DNA of 27,811 bases, from contig DAITMF010000041.1 in assembly GCA_036835325.1 (NCBI GenBank), positions 1 through 27,811 of the forward strand, written 5' to 3'. This document shows, piece after piece, positions 15,347 through 24,100 of the stretch. This stretch comes from CAMCHP01 sp036835325. Its GTDB lineage: Bacteria; Bacteroidota; Bacteroidia; Flavobacteriales_D; Sanyastnellaceae. A program made the translations under genes and the position numbers. How positions within the stretch are numbered: position 1 is the stretch's first letter; the number at the start of each line of letters is the position of its first letter. Under the pieces are notes generated by a model. That model saw only the letters and a list, made by a program, of their open reading frames with translations, was not told the DNA's origin and ran no database searches.

Positions 15347-16386
15347 CGTGTAAGGGTAAGGGTTTGTGATTCAAGTTCTGAAATGTCGTCAATTTCGCCG
15401 CCCAATTCGAGCGTGAGGGTACTGCCATCGGCCGAGATGGCGAAGCTGCCTTCAAGCACGAATTCGTACTCGATGCCTTCAACCTCAATGGCGCCTTCAA
15501 GTTCAAGGTCTCCCTCAGTCAAGCCGGCCAGGTCATCGGCACCGAAGGCGTAGTCGGCCTCGATTTGGATTTCTTCGTTGACGAGTTCGCTTGGGTCGCA
15601 TTCGTCTTCTTCGGTGGCCAACAGCACGATGGTAATTTCCATTTTGTCGTACTCGAACGTGAGCACGATTTCGTCAATTTCATCAACGCCAAGTTCGGCG
15701 AAGTCTTCATCGAAGTTTGCGAACAGGGCTTGAAGTGCTTCCCAGTTGCCATCGGTGGCGGGGTCAATGCTCCACTCGCCGAACACAGCTTCGTCGTCAA
15801 GCGCGAGGTAATGGAAGTTGAGGTTGCTGCTCACACGCACGCCTTCATTGCCTTCTACGCCGGTTACTTCGAAGGTGAAGCCACCGAAGCTGCCGTCAAG
15901 CAGGTCGTTTGCAAAGAGGTCAGGATTGAGTTCAAAGAGCACTTCAACTTCTGAAACGCCTTGCGGCCAGGTGAAACTTCCGGTGCCGGTACTTGGGTCA
16001 AACTCGGCATTGAGGTCAATGCCTTCGTCGCTGCTGTCAGTACAGTCATCGATTTCGTACACGGCGTCAACGCCCACAATGTAGGCATCCCACGCAGTGA
16101 AACCTTCCGGATTTGACAGCGCAAAGCGAACTGTTACATCACTCGGCATTTCAGGGGTTTCACCCTCTGGGTTGCGGGTTTGTGCATTCCAAAGTGGCAG
16201 CAACTCCAATGCGATGCCCACTTCATCGGCATCTTCAAGGTCGCCATCGCCCTCGTCAGAGATGAGGATTACAATCGGCAATTCATCGGGCGACAAAGCC
16301 GTTACGAGGTCTTCTTCGCGGCGGTCGCACGCTGCGAGCGCCAGCAGTGCCAGCATGGGCACCATATATATACGTGTGTTTTTCAT
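15343..16386 (-). CDS. Acidic putative lipoprotein between TonB receptor and phytase
   Basis: This 347-residue protein begins with a lipoprotein signal (lipobox LALAAC, Cys20) and is strikingly rich in Asp and Glu, with runs such as SDEGDGDLEDADEVG and FDEDFAELGVDEIDEIV. Two beta-rich parts are visible: an N-terminal Calx-beta-like section (DVTVRFALSNPEGFTAWDAY ... GVSEVEVLFELNP) and, after VFGEWSIDPATDGNWEAL, a lipocalin-like section ending in GSFAISADGSTLTLELGGEI. The 4-nt overlap with the phytase and 12-bp gap from the receptor make co-expression near certain. Binding of calcium, which the phytase needs, or delivery of the substrate to the receptor are inferences. I recognise no characterised homologue. 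Confidence 0.8.
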   Translation of the reverse strand: MKNTRIYMVPMLALLALAACDRREEDLVTALSPDELPIVILISDEGDGDLEDADEVGIALELLPLWNAQTRNPEGETPEMPSDVTVRFALSNPEGFTAWDAYIVGVDAVYEIDDCTDSSDEGIDLNAEFDPSTGTGSFTWPQGVSEVEVLFELNPDLFANDLLDGSFGGFTFEVTGVEGNEGVRVSSNLNFHYLALDDEAVFGEWSIDPATDGNWEALQALFANFDEDFAELGVDEIDEIVLTFEYDKMEITIVLLATEEDECDPSELVNEEIQIEADYAFGADDLAGLTEGDLELEGAIEVEGIEYEFVLEGSFAISADGSTLTLELGGEIDDISELESQTLTLTR

Positions 16387-16398
16387 GGCTATTGGAGA

Positions 16399-19125
16399 TT
16401 AGTTGAAGTTGAACTTAACGCCTACACGCGACCACCAGCGGTAAAACTCGCGTTGCATCATTTGGTCGGGATTGCCGCTGTAGAGCTCAAACGGTTGGTT
16501 GGTGAGGTTGATGAACTCGGTGAAGAACTGCCAGTTGTCGTTGATGCGGTAGCCGCCGGTGAGGTCGAGCTGAACGCGTGAATTCACGTAGATGTCGTTG
16601 TCGGCATCGGGCCCGATTTCAGCGAGGTAGCTTCCATTGAGGTTGGCCGCTGCGCGGATGGTGAGCTTTTCGCCGTTGTAGGCCAGTGAAAGGTTGCCCA
16701 CGTGTGCGGCTTGACCGGGAAGGTTGATGTCTTCCAAGCGTTCGTCATCGGTGCGTTGGAATTCGGCAGTACTGTTGGTGTAGGTGTAGTTGAGGTACAA
16801 AGCGAGGTTCTTGAGTTTTCCGGGGAGGAAATCCAACTGACGCTGAAAGCCAAACTCTGCACCGAGCAAATTGGCGGTGCCACCGTTCTCTGCACGGGTA
16901 AAGAGGATGCCTTCGGCCGTTGGAGACGGACTGTTGAAGGGGTACGACGATTCAAAGCGACGGGTGTAAATAAAGTTGTCTAACTGCTTAAAGTACACGC
17001 CACCGCTGAACAGGCCGAGGTTATCCATGTAGTGTTCGGCGAAGGCATCGAGGTTGAGCGCGCTCACCGGCAAGAGGTCGGCATTGCCGACGGTGGCTTC
17101 GCGGTCGCGGAGGTTGGCTTCTTGCGCGGGGACGATGTCTTCAAAGTTCGGGCGAGCATAGCTGTAGGTAGCGGCGCCACGCAACTGGGTTTTGTCGGTC
17201 AATCTGTACTTGAGGTTCACTTGTGGGAGGAAGAACCCGTAGCTCGAAGTGCCCGACACTTCTTGCACCCCTTCAAACTCGTCGTTGGCGTTGAAGACCA
17301 CTTCGTTTGAGTTGTAGGCCACTTCGGTGTACTCGTAGCGCGCTCCGGCCACCACAGTTAAACGGTCAAAGCGGTGCGTAGTCATGACGTAACCGGCATA
17401 CACGTCTTCGCTCGCAGTGTAAGCTTCAACGGCTTCGTCAACCACCTTGTCTTCGAACTGCAGTTCGAACTGTTCGGGGTTGTCGTTGAAGTACGCGATC
17501 ACGTCGCCAACGACGGGAAAGGGATTGAGCGTGAATCGTCCGTCCAAAAACGATTCGGCAAAGTAGCCACCGGTGAAGGCATCGGCATTCGGTACACCGG
17601 CTATGGCCTCGTACACGTTTTGCTGAATGGTGAAGTCTTTCTCTTTGAAACGCACTTTTGCACCGAATTTCAAGGTTCCGTCAGACTTGCCGAGCGTGTA
17701 CGGCACTTGGACGTTGAACTTGGCGGTGATGTTTTCGTCGGTGGCGAGGGTAGCGCCTGTTTCGAATTCATTGAACTCGTAGAGACCGCTGTTGAGGTAA
17801 TCGGGAGCGGTGCTCAAGGTTGGGAAGTCAACCGGTGAGAAGTTGATTTGCGACACCATATCGCCGGCGATGAAGCCGACTTCATTGTCGTAGGGCGTGT
17901 TTTGCTCTGCGTAGGCGTATGCCGCCTCGTAGTCGAGTGAGAAGCCATTGAACTGGTGAATACCACCGAGGTTGAAGCTGTTGACCGACTGCGATTCGTA
18001 GCGGTCTTTGGTGAGCAGCTCCACTTCTTCATCGGCCGGATTGAAAACATACCGGCGGCGCCATTCGCGGTCGGTAAAGAGGTTGTGCATGGCACGGAAG
18101 TACACCTCATTGCGGTCATTGAAACGGTAGTCGAGGGTACCACTCAAGCCTCGACGGGTGCGGGTAAGTTCGTAATCGCGCAGTTCGAGCTGGTGCGCCT
18201 CCGGGTTGAGGATGTCGCTGTCGCTGTCGCGCTCCCAGTTGTGCGAACCGAGGTTGTTCACATAGTAGCTGCCGTTGAGCATCACGCCGAGCTTGTTGTT
18301 CAAAAAGCGCTGACCGTACTGAAGACTGCCTTGGCCATTGAACTTGCCCATGAGGTCGTTGAAGCCACCAACGAGGCTACCGTTGATGGTGGGCTTCTCG
18401 CTTTGGGCCTTGCGGGTAATGAGGTTGACTGAACCACCGATGGCGTCGCCGTCGAGGTCAGGACGTAGGGTTTTGTAAACTTCCATCGAAGCGAGCTGGT
18501 CAGAGGGGATGGCATCGAGTGCCACGTAGCGCACGCTGGCTTCAGGACTCGGCACTTGTTCGCCGTTGATGCTGATATTGGTGAATTGAGGTGCCAATCC
18601 GCGGATGAGCACGTAACGGCCTTCGCCCTGGTCGCGTTCGATGTTCACGCCCTGCACGCGCTGAAGGGCTTCGGCTGCGTTGGGGTCAGGAAAACGGCCA
18701 ATCTGATCGGCTGAAACAACGTTCATGACCACGTCTGACGAACGTTGTTGGTTCAAGGCACGTGCCTGACCTTGCAGGGTTTCGGTGATGACCACCTCGC
18801 TGAGTGAGCCGGCGACGGCTTTGAGGGTTAGGTTGAGGTGGATGGATGTTCCTGCTTCAAGGTTGAACGGCTGCAGAAGCGTTTCATAGCCGATGTACGA
18901 AATTCGCAGGGTGAGTGCGCCGTTGCGCGAAGTGCGCAACACAAATTTACCGTTGAGGTCGCTGAAGCTGCCCTCGCTGGTGCCGTCGATGATGACGGTT
19001 GCACCGGGCAAAACATCGCCCGTGCGTTCATCGGTCAGAGACCCCGTGATCAGCGCTGTTTGCGACCAGGCCGGAGCCACCAGCAGCACAAGCGCCAATA
19101 CCATTAAGTGTGCAATTGTTTTCAT
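16399..19125 (-). CDS. TonB-dependent receptor with carboxypeptidase-regulatory-like N-terminal domain
   Basis: The ATG at 19125 (MKTIAHLMVLALVLLVAPAWS) gives a normal signal peptide and 908 residues; a TTG 18 bases upstream is less likely. After cleavage comes a CarboxypepD_reg-like domain (GSLTDERTGDVLPGATVIIDGTSEGSFSDLNG, ISYIGYET), then the plug (DVVMNVVSADQIGRFPDPNAAEALQRVQGVNIERDQGEGRYVLIRG, GDAIGGSVNLITRKA) and a long beta-barrel ending in RVGVKFNFN with terminal Phe-Asn typical of barrel insertion. The PDPNAAEALQRVQGV form resembles TonB receptors of the TIGR01782 group rather than SusC. It is the first gene of the operon with the acidic lipoprotein and phytase. No SusD-like partner is present. 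Confidence 0.95.
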   Translation of the reverse strand: MKTIAHLMVLALVLLVAPAWSQTALITGSLTDERTGDVLPGATVIIDGTSEGSFSDLNGKFVLRTSRNGALTLRISYIGYETLLQPFNLEAGTSIHLNLTLKAVAGSLSEVVITETLQGQARALNQQRSSDVVMNVVSADQIGRFPDPNAAEALQRVQGVNIERDQGEGRYVLIRGLAPQFTNISINGEQVPSPEASVRYVALDAIPSDQLASMEVYKTLRPDLDGDAIGGSVNLITRKAQSEKPTINGSLVGGFNDLMGKFNGQGSLQYGQRFLNNKLGVMLNGSYYVNNLGSHNWERDSDSDILNPEAHQLELRDYELTRTRRGLSGTLDYRFNDRNEVYFRAMHNLFTDREWRRRYVFNPADEEVELLTKDRYESQSVNSFNLGGIHQFNGFSLDYEAAYAYAEQNTPYDNEVGFIAGDMVSQINFSPVDFPTLSTAPDYLNSGLYEFNEFETGATLATDENITAKFNVQVPYTLGKSDGTLKFGAKVRFKEKDFTIQQNVYEAIAGVPNADAFTGGYFAESFLDGRFTLNPFPVVGDVIAYFNDNPEQFELQFEDKVVDEAVEAYTASEDVYAGYVMTTHRFDRLTVVAGARYEYTEVAYNSNEVVFNANDEFEGVQEVSGTSSYGFFLPQVNLKYRLTDKTQLRGAATYSYARPNFEDIVPAQEANLRDREATVGNADLLPVSALNLDAFAEHYMDNLGLFSGGVYFKQLDNFIYTRRFESSYPFNSPSPTAEGILFTRAENGGTANLLGAEFGFQRQLDFLPGKLKNLALYLNYTYTNSTAEFQRTDDERLEDINLPGQAAHVGNLSLAYNGEKLTIRAAANLNGSYLAEIGPDADNDIYVNSRVQLDLTGGYRINDNWQFFTEFINLTNQPFELYSGNPDQMMQREFYRWWSRVGVKFNFN

Positions 19126-19303
19126 GGTTAAGAATTTTGGCAAAGCTGCGCGTGCAAGGTTAATTGGATGTGAAGCAGGGGGCTATGAAAAGGCAACAAG
19201 GCCCTTTTCAGGGTGCTACATTAAGGCAACACGAAAATCTCAATAATCTATTTGCCAGTCAATTACAAGGTTACCAAATTGCAAAGCAGCCATTCAACAG
19301 GGG
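19126..19303. other. Intergenic region upstream of the TonB receptor
   Basis: This 178-bp gap separates the regulator stop from the receptor start on the same strand. It holds one imperfect hairpin (TGAAAAGG 19186-19193 with CCTTTTCA 19203-19210) without a T tract. A convincing TTTG/TAnnTTTG promoter was not found by eye, although the receptor operon presumably starts here. Confidence 0.4.
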
Positions 19304-20983
19304 CTACAACGATAGGATGTAGGTGGCAAGTCGCTCAGTACGTTCAAGCTGCAATTTCTTGCGCAATCGGTAGCGTGCGATGCGCAGTGAATCGGGCGAT
19401 ATGCCCAGCATTGCGGCCATGTCTTTCGAGGGAAGGTTGAGTTTGAGCAAGCAGCAGAGGCGTATTTCGGCCGGACTCAAATCGGGTGCGCGCTGCATCA
19501 ATTTGCGGTAAAAATCGTCGTGCACCTTCTCGAAGAGTTCTTGAAAACCTTCCCAGTTTTTATCGACCCGAAGGTGGCGATCGATGAGTTTGCGCATTTC
19601 GTGCACGCGGTCGCTGCTACCTCCTCCTTCTACTTTTGTTTTGAGCTGGTTGAGGAGTTTGTTTTTGCGGATGATCTTCAGCGTTTGCGAAGTGAGCTCG
19701 TTGCTGCGCAGTTCAAGCTGTTCATTGAGGAAGATTTCACGCAGACGTTTGTTTTCGAGTTCGGTTTTGAGCTTGGCTTCGGTAAGTGCAGCGTGTTCGA
19801 GGTCGCGGTCGGCGAGTTCTTGGCGGGCCTTGTACACGGTTTCGCGCTGTTCAAAGAGCAAGCGTTCACTCGCGCGTTTCTGTCGAAGTGTTCGAAAGGT
19901 GTACATGCCCACGGCCACCAAGATGATTAGAGCCACCAGAAGGGTGTACTGCACTTGGCGTCCGAGGGTTCCTTCGCGCTCCAAAAGGGCAATCTCAGCC
20001 TTCTGCACTTTCAGATTGGCTTCTTTGCGTTCGAGGTCGAAGATGACTTGGCTTCGTGCGATTTGCTGGGCCACTTCGCCGGTGAAGATGCTGTCGAGCT
20101 GAGCGTAGGCAAGATTGAGGTAGTGGTACGCTGAATCGCTCTTTCCGAGGTCGTCGTACGATTTGGCGAGGTCGCGGTATGCGCTTTTGCGTAAGTAGTG
20201 GCTTTGTGCTTGCTCGGCATATACGAGGCCCATACGGGTAAGGGCGATGGCCTCGTAGGTTTGTCCCGATTTGCGTTTTACATCGCCCAAGTTGTTGTGC
20301 AAATTGGCGCGCATATAAAGGTCATCGGAGCTGCTGAGGTAACTGAGGGCTGAAGTGAAGTAAAAGGCAGCCGAGTCGAGCACGAGCAAGTCTTCATAAA
20401 TACTGCCCATGTTCTCAAAGATGCGGGCAATGGCAGCCGAATCGTTGCGCGGTTCAAAGTAGCGGCGTGCTTTCCATTGGTAATCGAGTGCGGTGTTGTA
20501 CTCGGCCTGCTTCTCGTAGAAATGTCCGAGCCTGCCGTACACATCGGCAACCCCGGCTGAATCGCCGATGTTTCGGTAACCTTCGAGGGCCTCGAGGTAA
20601 TGCTGCAGCGACCCTGCCGCATCGCCGGTGTAGTGGTATACGCGACCGAGGTCAGCGATAACGGCATAGGTGAGTCGACCGGGCGGCGTGTTGGCCAGCA
20701 TGCGCTCGGCATCGAGGTAGTGCTCCATTGAGCCTTCAAAACTGCCGATACCGAAATAGTAACGTCCCAATTGGTAGTGGGCTTGGGCAGCGGCGGTGCT
20801 GTCGCCCGTCTCCATTGCAGTTCGCAGCGAGGCACGCGCTGCGATGAACACCTCGTCGTTGGGTGAACCAAGGTCGGTGAAGTGTTCGGCCGAAGCCGCA
20901 GTTTGCGCATGCACACATGCACACGGCGACCATCCCGCTAGGAAAAAAAGAAAAACAATGCTCAGCGTGTGCGATTGAAACAT
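19304..20983 (-). CDS. Membrane-anchored TPR regulator with C-terminal LuxR-type HTH
   Basis: From the ATG at 20983 the protein has 559 residues. A signal sequence (MFQSHTLSIVFLFFLAGW) directs the N-terminal part to the periplasm. Residues about 60-300 hold six or so tetratricopeptide repeats (HYQLGRYYFGIGSFEGSMEHY, ADLGRVYHYTGDAAGSLQHY, GRLGHFYEKQAEYNTALDY and others). A single membrane helix (about 344-362, YTLLVALIILVAVGMYTF) leads to a coiled coil rich in Glu/Arg (370-450) and a C-terminal winged-type HTH (about 495-555, LSPAEIRLCCLLKLNLPSKDMAAMLGISPDSLRIARYRLRKKL). This one-component layout is common in Bacteroidota, where the periplasmic TPR domain is thought to sense and the cytoplasmic HTH to bind DNA. 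Its position upstream of the receptor-phytase operon suggests that as a target, which is inference. Confidence 0.88.
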   Translation of the reverse strand: MFQSHTLSIVFLFFLAGWSPCACVHAQTAASAEHFTDLGSPNDEVFIAARASLRTAMETGDSTAAAQAHYQLGRYYFGIGSFEGSMEHYLDAERMLANTPPGRLTYAVIADLGRVYHYTGDAAGSLQHYLEALEGYRNIGDSAGVADVYGRLGHFYEKQAEYNTALDYQWKARRYFEPRNDSAAIARIFENMGSIYEDLLVLDSAAFYFTSALSYLSSSDDLYMRANLHNNLGDVKRKSGQTYEAIALTRMGLVYAEQAQSHYLRKSAYRDLAKSYDDLGKSDSAYHYLNLAYAQLDSIFTGEVAQQIARSQVIFDLERKEANLKVQKAEIALLEREGTLGRQVQYTLLVALIILVAVGMYTFRTLRQKRASERLLFEQRETVYKARQELADRDLEHAALTEAKLKTELENKRLREIFLNEQLELRSNELTSQTLKIIRKNKLLNQLKTKVEGGGSSDRVHEMRKLIDRHLRVDKNWEGFQELFEKVHDDFYRKLMQRAPDLSPAEIRLCCLLKLNLPSKDMAAMLGISPDSLRIARYRLRKKLQLERTERLATYILSL

Positions 20984-21063
20984 GTTCAAATCTCGCTCCT
21001 GTGTGTTTCTAAAACGTTAGATGGATGTTTTTTCTTTGGGATGGATGCAAATGCAGCATTGCA

Positions 21064-21099
21064 GGTAAACCTCTGTGAATCATCGCGAAAAAGTTTACC
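21064..21099. repeat. Inverted GGTAAAC / GTTTACC pair, 22-base spacer
   Basis: GGTAAAC (21064-21070) faces GTTTACC (21093-21099) in the divergent gap between the TPR-HTH regulator and the subtilase gene, about 90 bp before the latter's ATG. The arms match those at 13593-13627. The arm centres lie about 29 bp apart, near three helical turns, which suits a dimeric or looping DNA-binding protein, but no binding protein is known. Confidence 0.35.
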
Positions 21100-21123
21100 A
21101 CGCGTTTGCAAGCATTGCTAACA

Positions 21124-21153
21124 TTTGGGTCACACACCTATTCGATTTCTTTG
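21124..21153 (+). promoter_or_regulatory. Probable Bacteroidota-type promoter of the subtilase gene
   Basis: TTTG (21124-21127), an 18-base spacer and TTTCTTTG (21146-21153) fit the TTTG / TAnnTTTG consensus with one mismatch. The predicted transcript would have a leader of about 30 bases before the ATG at 21189. Confidence 0.45.
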
Positions 21154-21188
21154 TAATTTATTGCCCTGCATCGAAAGAAACCAAAACC

Positions 21189-24100
21189 ATGAAACAACAC
21201 GTACTCGCATTTCTGAGCGTAATCTTTGCTGTAAGCCTCTCTGCACAAACCCCTACCGAACAGGCCCACTTCCCGGGTGAGCTAATTGTGATGCTCGAAA
21301 AGGGCTACGATGCGCGCACCATGACGCGCGTACTTAGCAAGGCAACACAGGGCACCGTCGACCTTAAAGTGAAGCAATGCCTGTCAAAGCGTGGAGGCAT
21401 TTACCTCATCGGCTTCGACCCTACAACGCTCAACGAAAACGAACTGTTTCGCAATGTTTTCTTGACCGATGGCGTGAAAGCGGTGCAATACAACTACCCG
21501 GTGACCATGCGTGAAACCATTCCGAATGACCCGGAATTCAACGCGCAATGGCACCACCGCAACACTGGTCAAACGGGGGGCACAGCCGGCGCCGATGTAC
21601 GCACCTCTGAAGCGTGGGACATTACCACGGGCGGACAAACCGCGCAGAACGATGACATTGTGGTGTGCATCATTGAAGGGGCCAACATGAACCACCCTGA
21701 CCTCGCACCCAACCATTGGGTCAACACGCAAGAAATTCCCAACAACGGCATTGACGACGACGGCAACGGCTACGTTGACGACTACGACGGCTGGAACCCC
21801 GGGGGCAACAACGACGCCATTTTCAACGGTAACCACGGTACCAACGTGGCCGGTATGATTGGTGCACGCGGAAACAACAACCTCGGCGCTGTAGGCGCCA
21901 ACTGGAACGTAAAAATGATGGTGGTAACTGTTGGCGGACTTAGCACCGCGAACGTGCTTGCATCGTACGGATACGCCTACGAAATGCGCGCCCTTTACAA
22001 TGAAACCAACGGTGCTCAAGGTGCATTTGTAGTGGCCACCAACTCAAGCTGGGGCATCGACAATGCCAACCCAAACAACTACGCAGTGTGGTGTGCCTTC
22101 TACGACACCATGGGCGAAGCGGGCATTCTCAGCTGCGGTGCCACCGCCAATAACAACGTTAACGTTGACGTAGTGGGCGACATGCCTACAGGCTGCTCAT
22201 CAGTGTACATGGTGGCGGTAACGGCCACCAACCACAACGATGTGCGCACCTTCTCAGGCTACGGCGTGCAGCGCATCGATGTAGGGGCTCCGGGCCAAAA
22301 CGTGCGCACCACCAGTGGCACCAACGGTTACACTACCACCTCAGGTACTTCGTTCGCCACTCCGCTCACGGCCGGGGTAATCGGCTTGATGTACTCCATT
22401 CCGTGCGAATCGTTCATTCAGTTTGTGAAAACCAATCCGCAGGGAGGTGCTGACCTTGTGCGCGACGCACTGTTCGACGGTGTTGATCAAATTCCCAACC
22501 TGCAAAACGAAGTGGCTACAGGCGGACGAATCAACGCGCTGAACAGCATCAACTTGCTCTTGGCCGATTGCAACGACAATCCATGCCAACCCAACGTATC
22601 TTCAAGTGTTGAAGCCGACTGTGCCAATGGCGGGTTCAGCATCGACTTGGTAGTGAGCGACAACGAATTTCAGCTCAGCTACACCATCATCACCACGATT
22701 GATGGAGAACAGCCGGTTATTCAGTTTACCAACCAGCCCGAAGGAAGCTTCACCCTCACCGGCTTCGCTGCCGACGACGTAGTAAGCGTTTTCGTTGCAA
22801 CAAGTTCGCTTGATGACTGCAATGTGTTGCTCACAGGCATCAACGGCAGCAGCATCGGCTTTGGGTGCACCAATCCCAATGCCTGCAATTACGACGCTGA
22901 CGCCGTATGCGATGACGGCAGCTGCATCAACGTCAGCGGCTGGTACCCCGATGCCGATGGCGATGGCTTTGGTGACCAAACAAACACCTCGCCGCTCTGC
23001 GAAAACCCCTGCGATGGCAACTACATCGTTACCATCACCGGCACCGGCTGGTTGGATGAAGTGTCGTGGACCCTCACGAACAACTTGGGTGTAGTAGTCT
23101 TAAATGGTGGCCCTTATGGTAATACTGAAAATGGTGGAAGCTTCTCTGCCACCGTAAGCTCCAATGCCGGGCCGTTCGCCTTCTTCATTGAAACTGAAGG
23201 CGAGTTCGGCGACAACACACCCACCTACACCATCTCAACCGGCGATGGCGCCGTGTTGGTCTCGGGCACCCAAGCCGGCGATACCAACGCCACCATCACC
23301 GGAATCAACTGCGCCTATGTGCAGAACAACCTCGACTGCGACGACAGCAATCCCGACGCCAACCCGAACAGCCCTGATAACTGTCCGCCGTGCGTCAATC
23401 CTTCTGTGAAGGTACTCACGCCTATTGCATTGGCAGGATTGTACAACTATTCATCAGCCTTTGACAGCAACTGGGCAGTAGATGTAAGCGCTGTCAACAT
23501 CATCGCTCCTGCGGTGGTCGTTAACTCCGGAGGCACCAATGGCAACCTCGGCTGCGGTGCCTTGGTAAATGCTGCGGCGGTGAATGGCAACATCGCAGTG
23601 GCCCTCCGCGGCACCTGCCAGTTCAGCGCGAAGGCCCTCAACGCCCAAAACGAGGGTGCACAGGCGCTTGTCATCATCAACAACGCACCCGGCATTCAGG
23701 CCATGGTTGCCGGTGATGTGGGCGGGCAAATCACCATTCCGGTGATCATGCTGTCGCAAGAAGATGGCAACCTGCTCCTCGCCGAAATGAACGCCGGAAA
23801 TGTGCTCATGTTCATCGGCAACGACTGCGAAGACGATTGCTTCGGCACTCCCGGCGGCACGGCCTTCACTGACCCCTGTGGCAACTGTGTAGGCGGTAAC
23901 ACGGGAATTGTTTCGGTGACCGGGTGCACCAACCCCGAAGCCTGCAACTACAACGAATTTGCCAACTGCGACGACAACAGCTGCGCCTTTGAGGTCGATG
24001 AATGCGGTGTGTGCGGTGGCAGCGGTATACCTGACGGCGAATGCGACTGCGACGGCAATGTGCTCGACGAATGTGGCGTATGCGGCGGCGACGGCATCCC

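Noticed and set aside
19186..19210. Hairpin downstream of the TPR-HTH regulator as a terminator
   Set aside because: The stem is AT-containing, the loop is 9 bases, no T tract follows on either strand, and it is over 90 bp beyond the stop codon.
21384..22019. Minus-strand 211-codon frame rich in Val/His
   Set aside because: Antisense to the subtilase catalytic domain. The Val/Val-Val bias mirrors Asn/Asp codons of the real gene.
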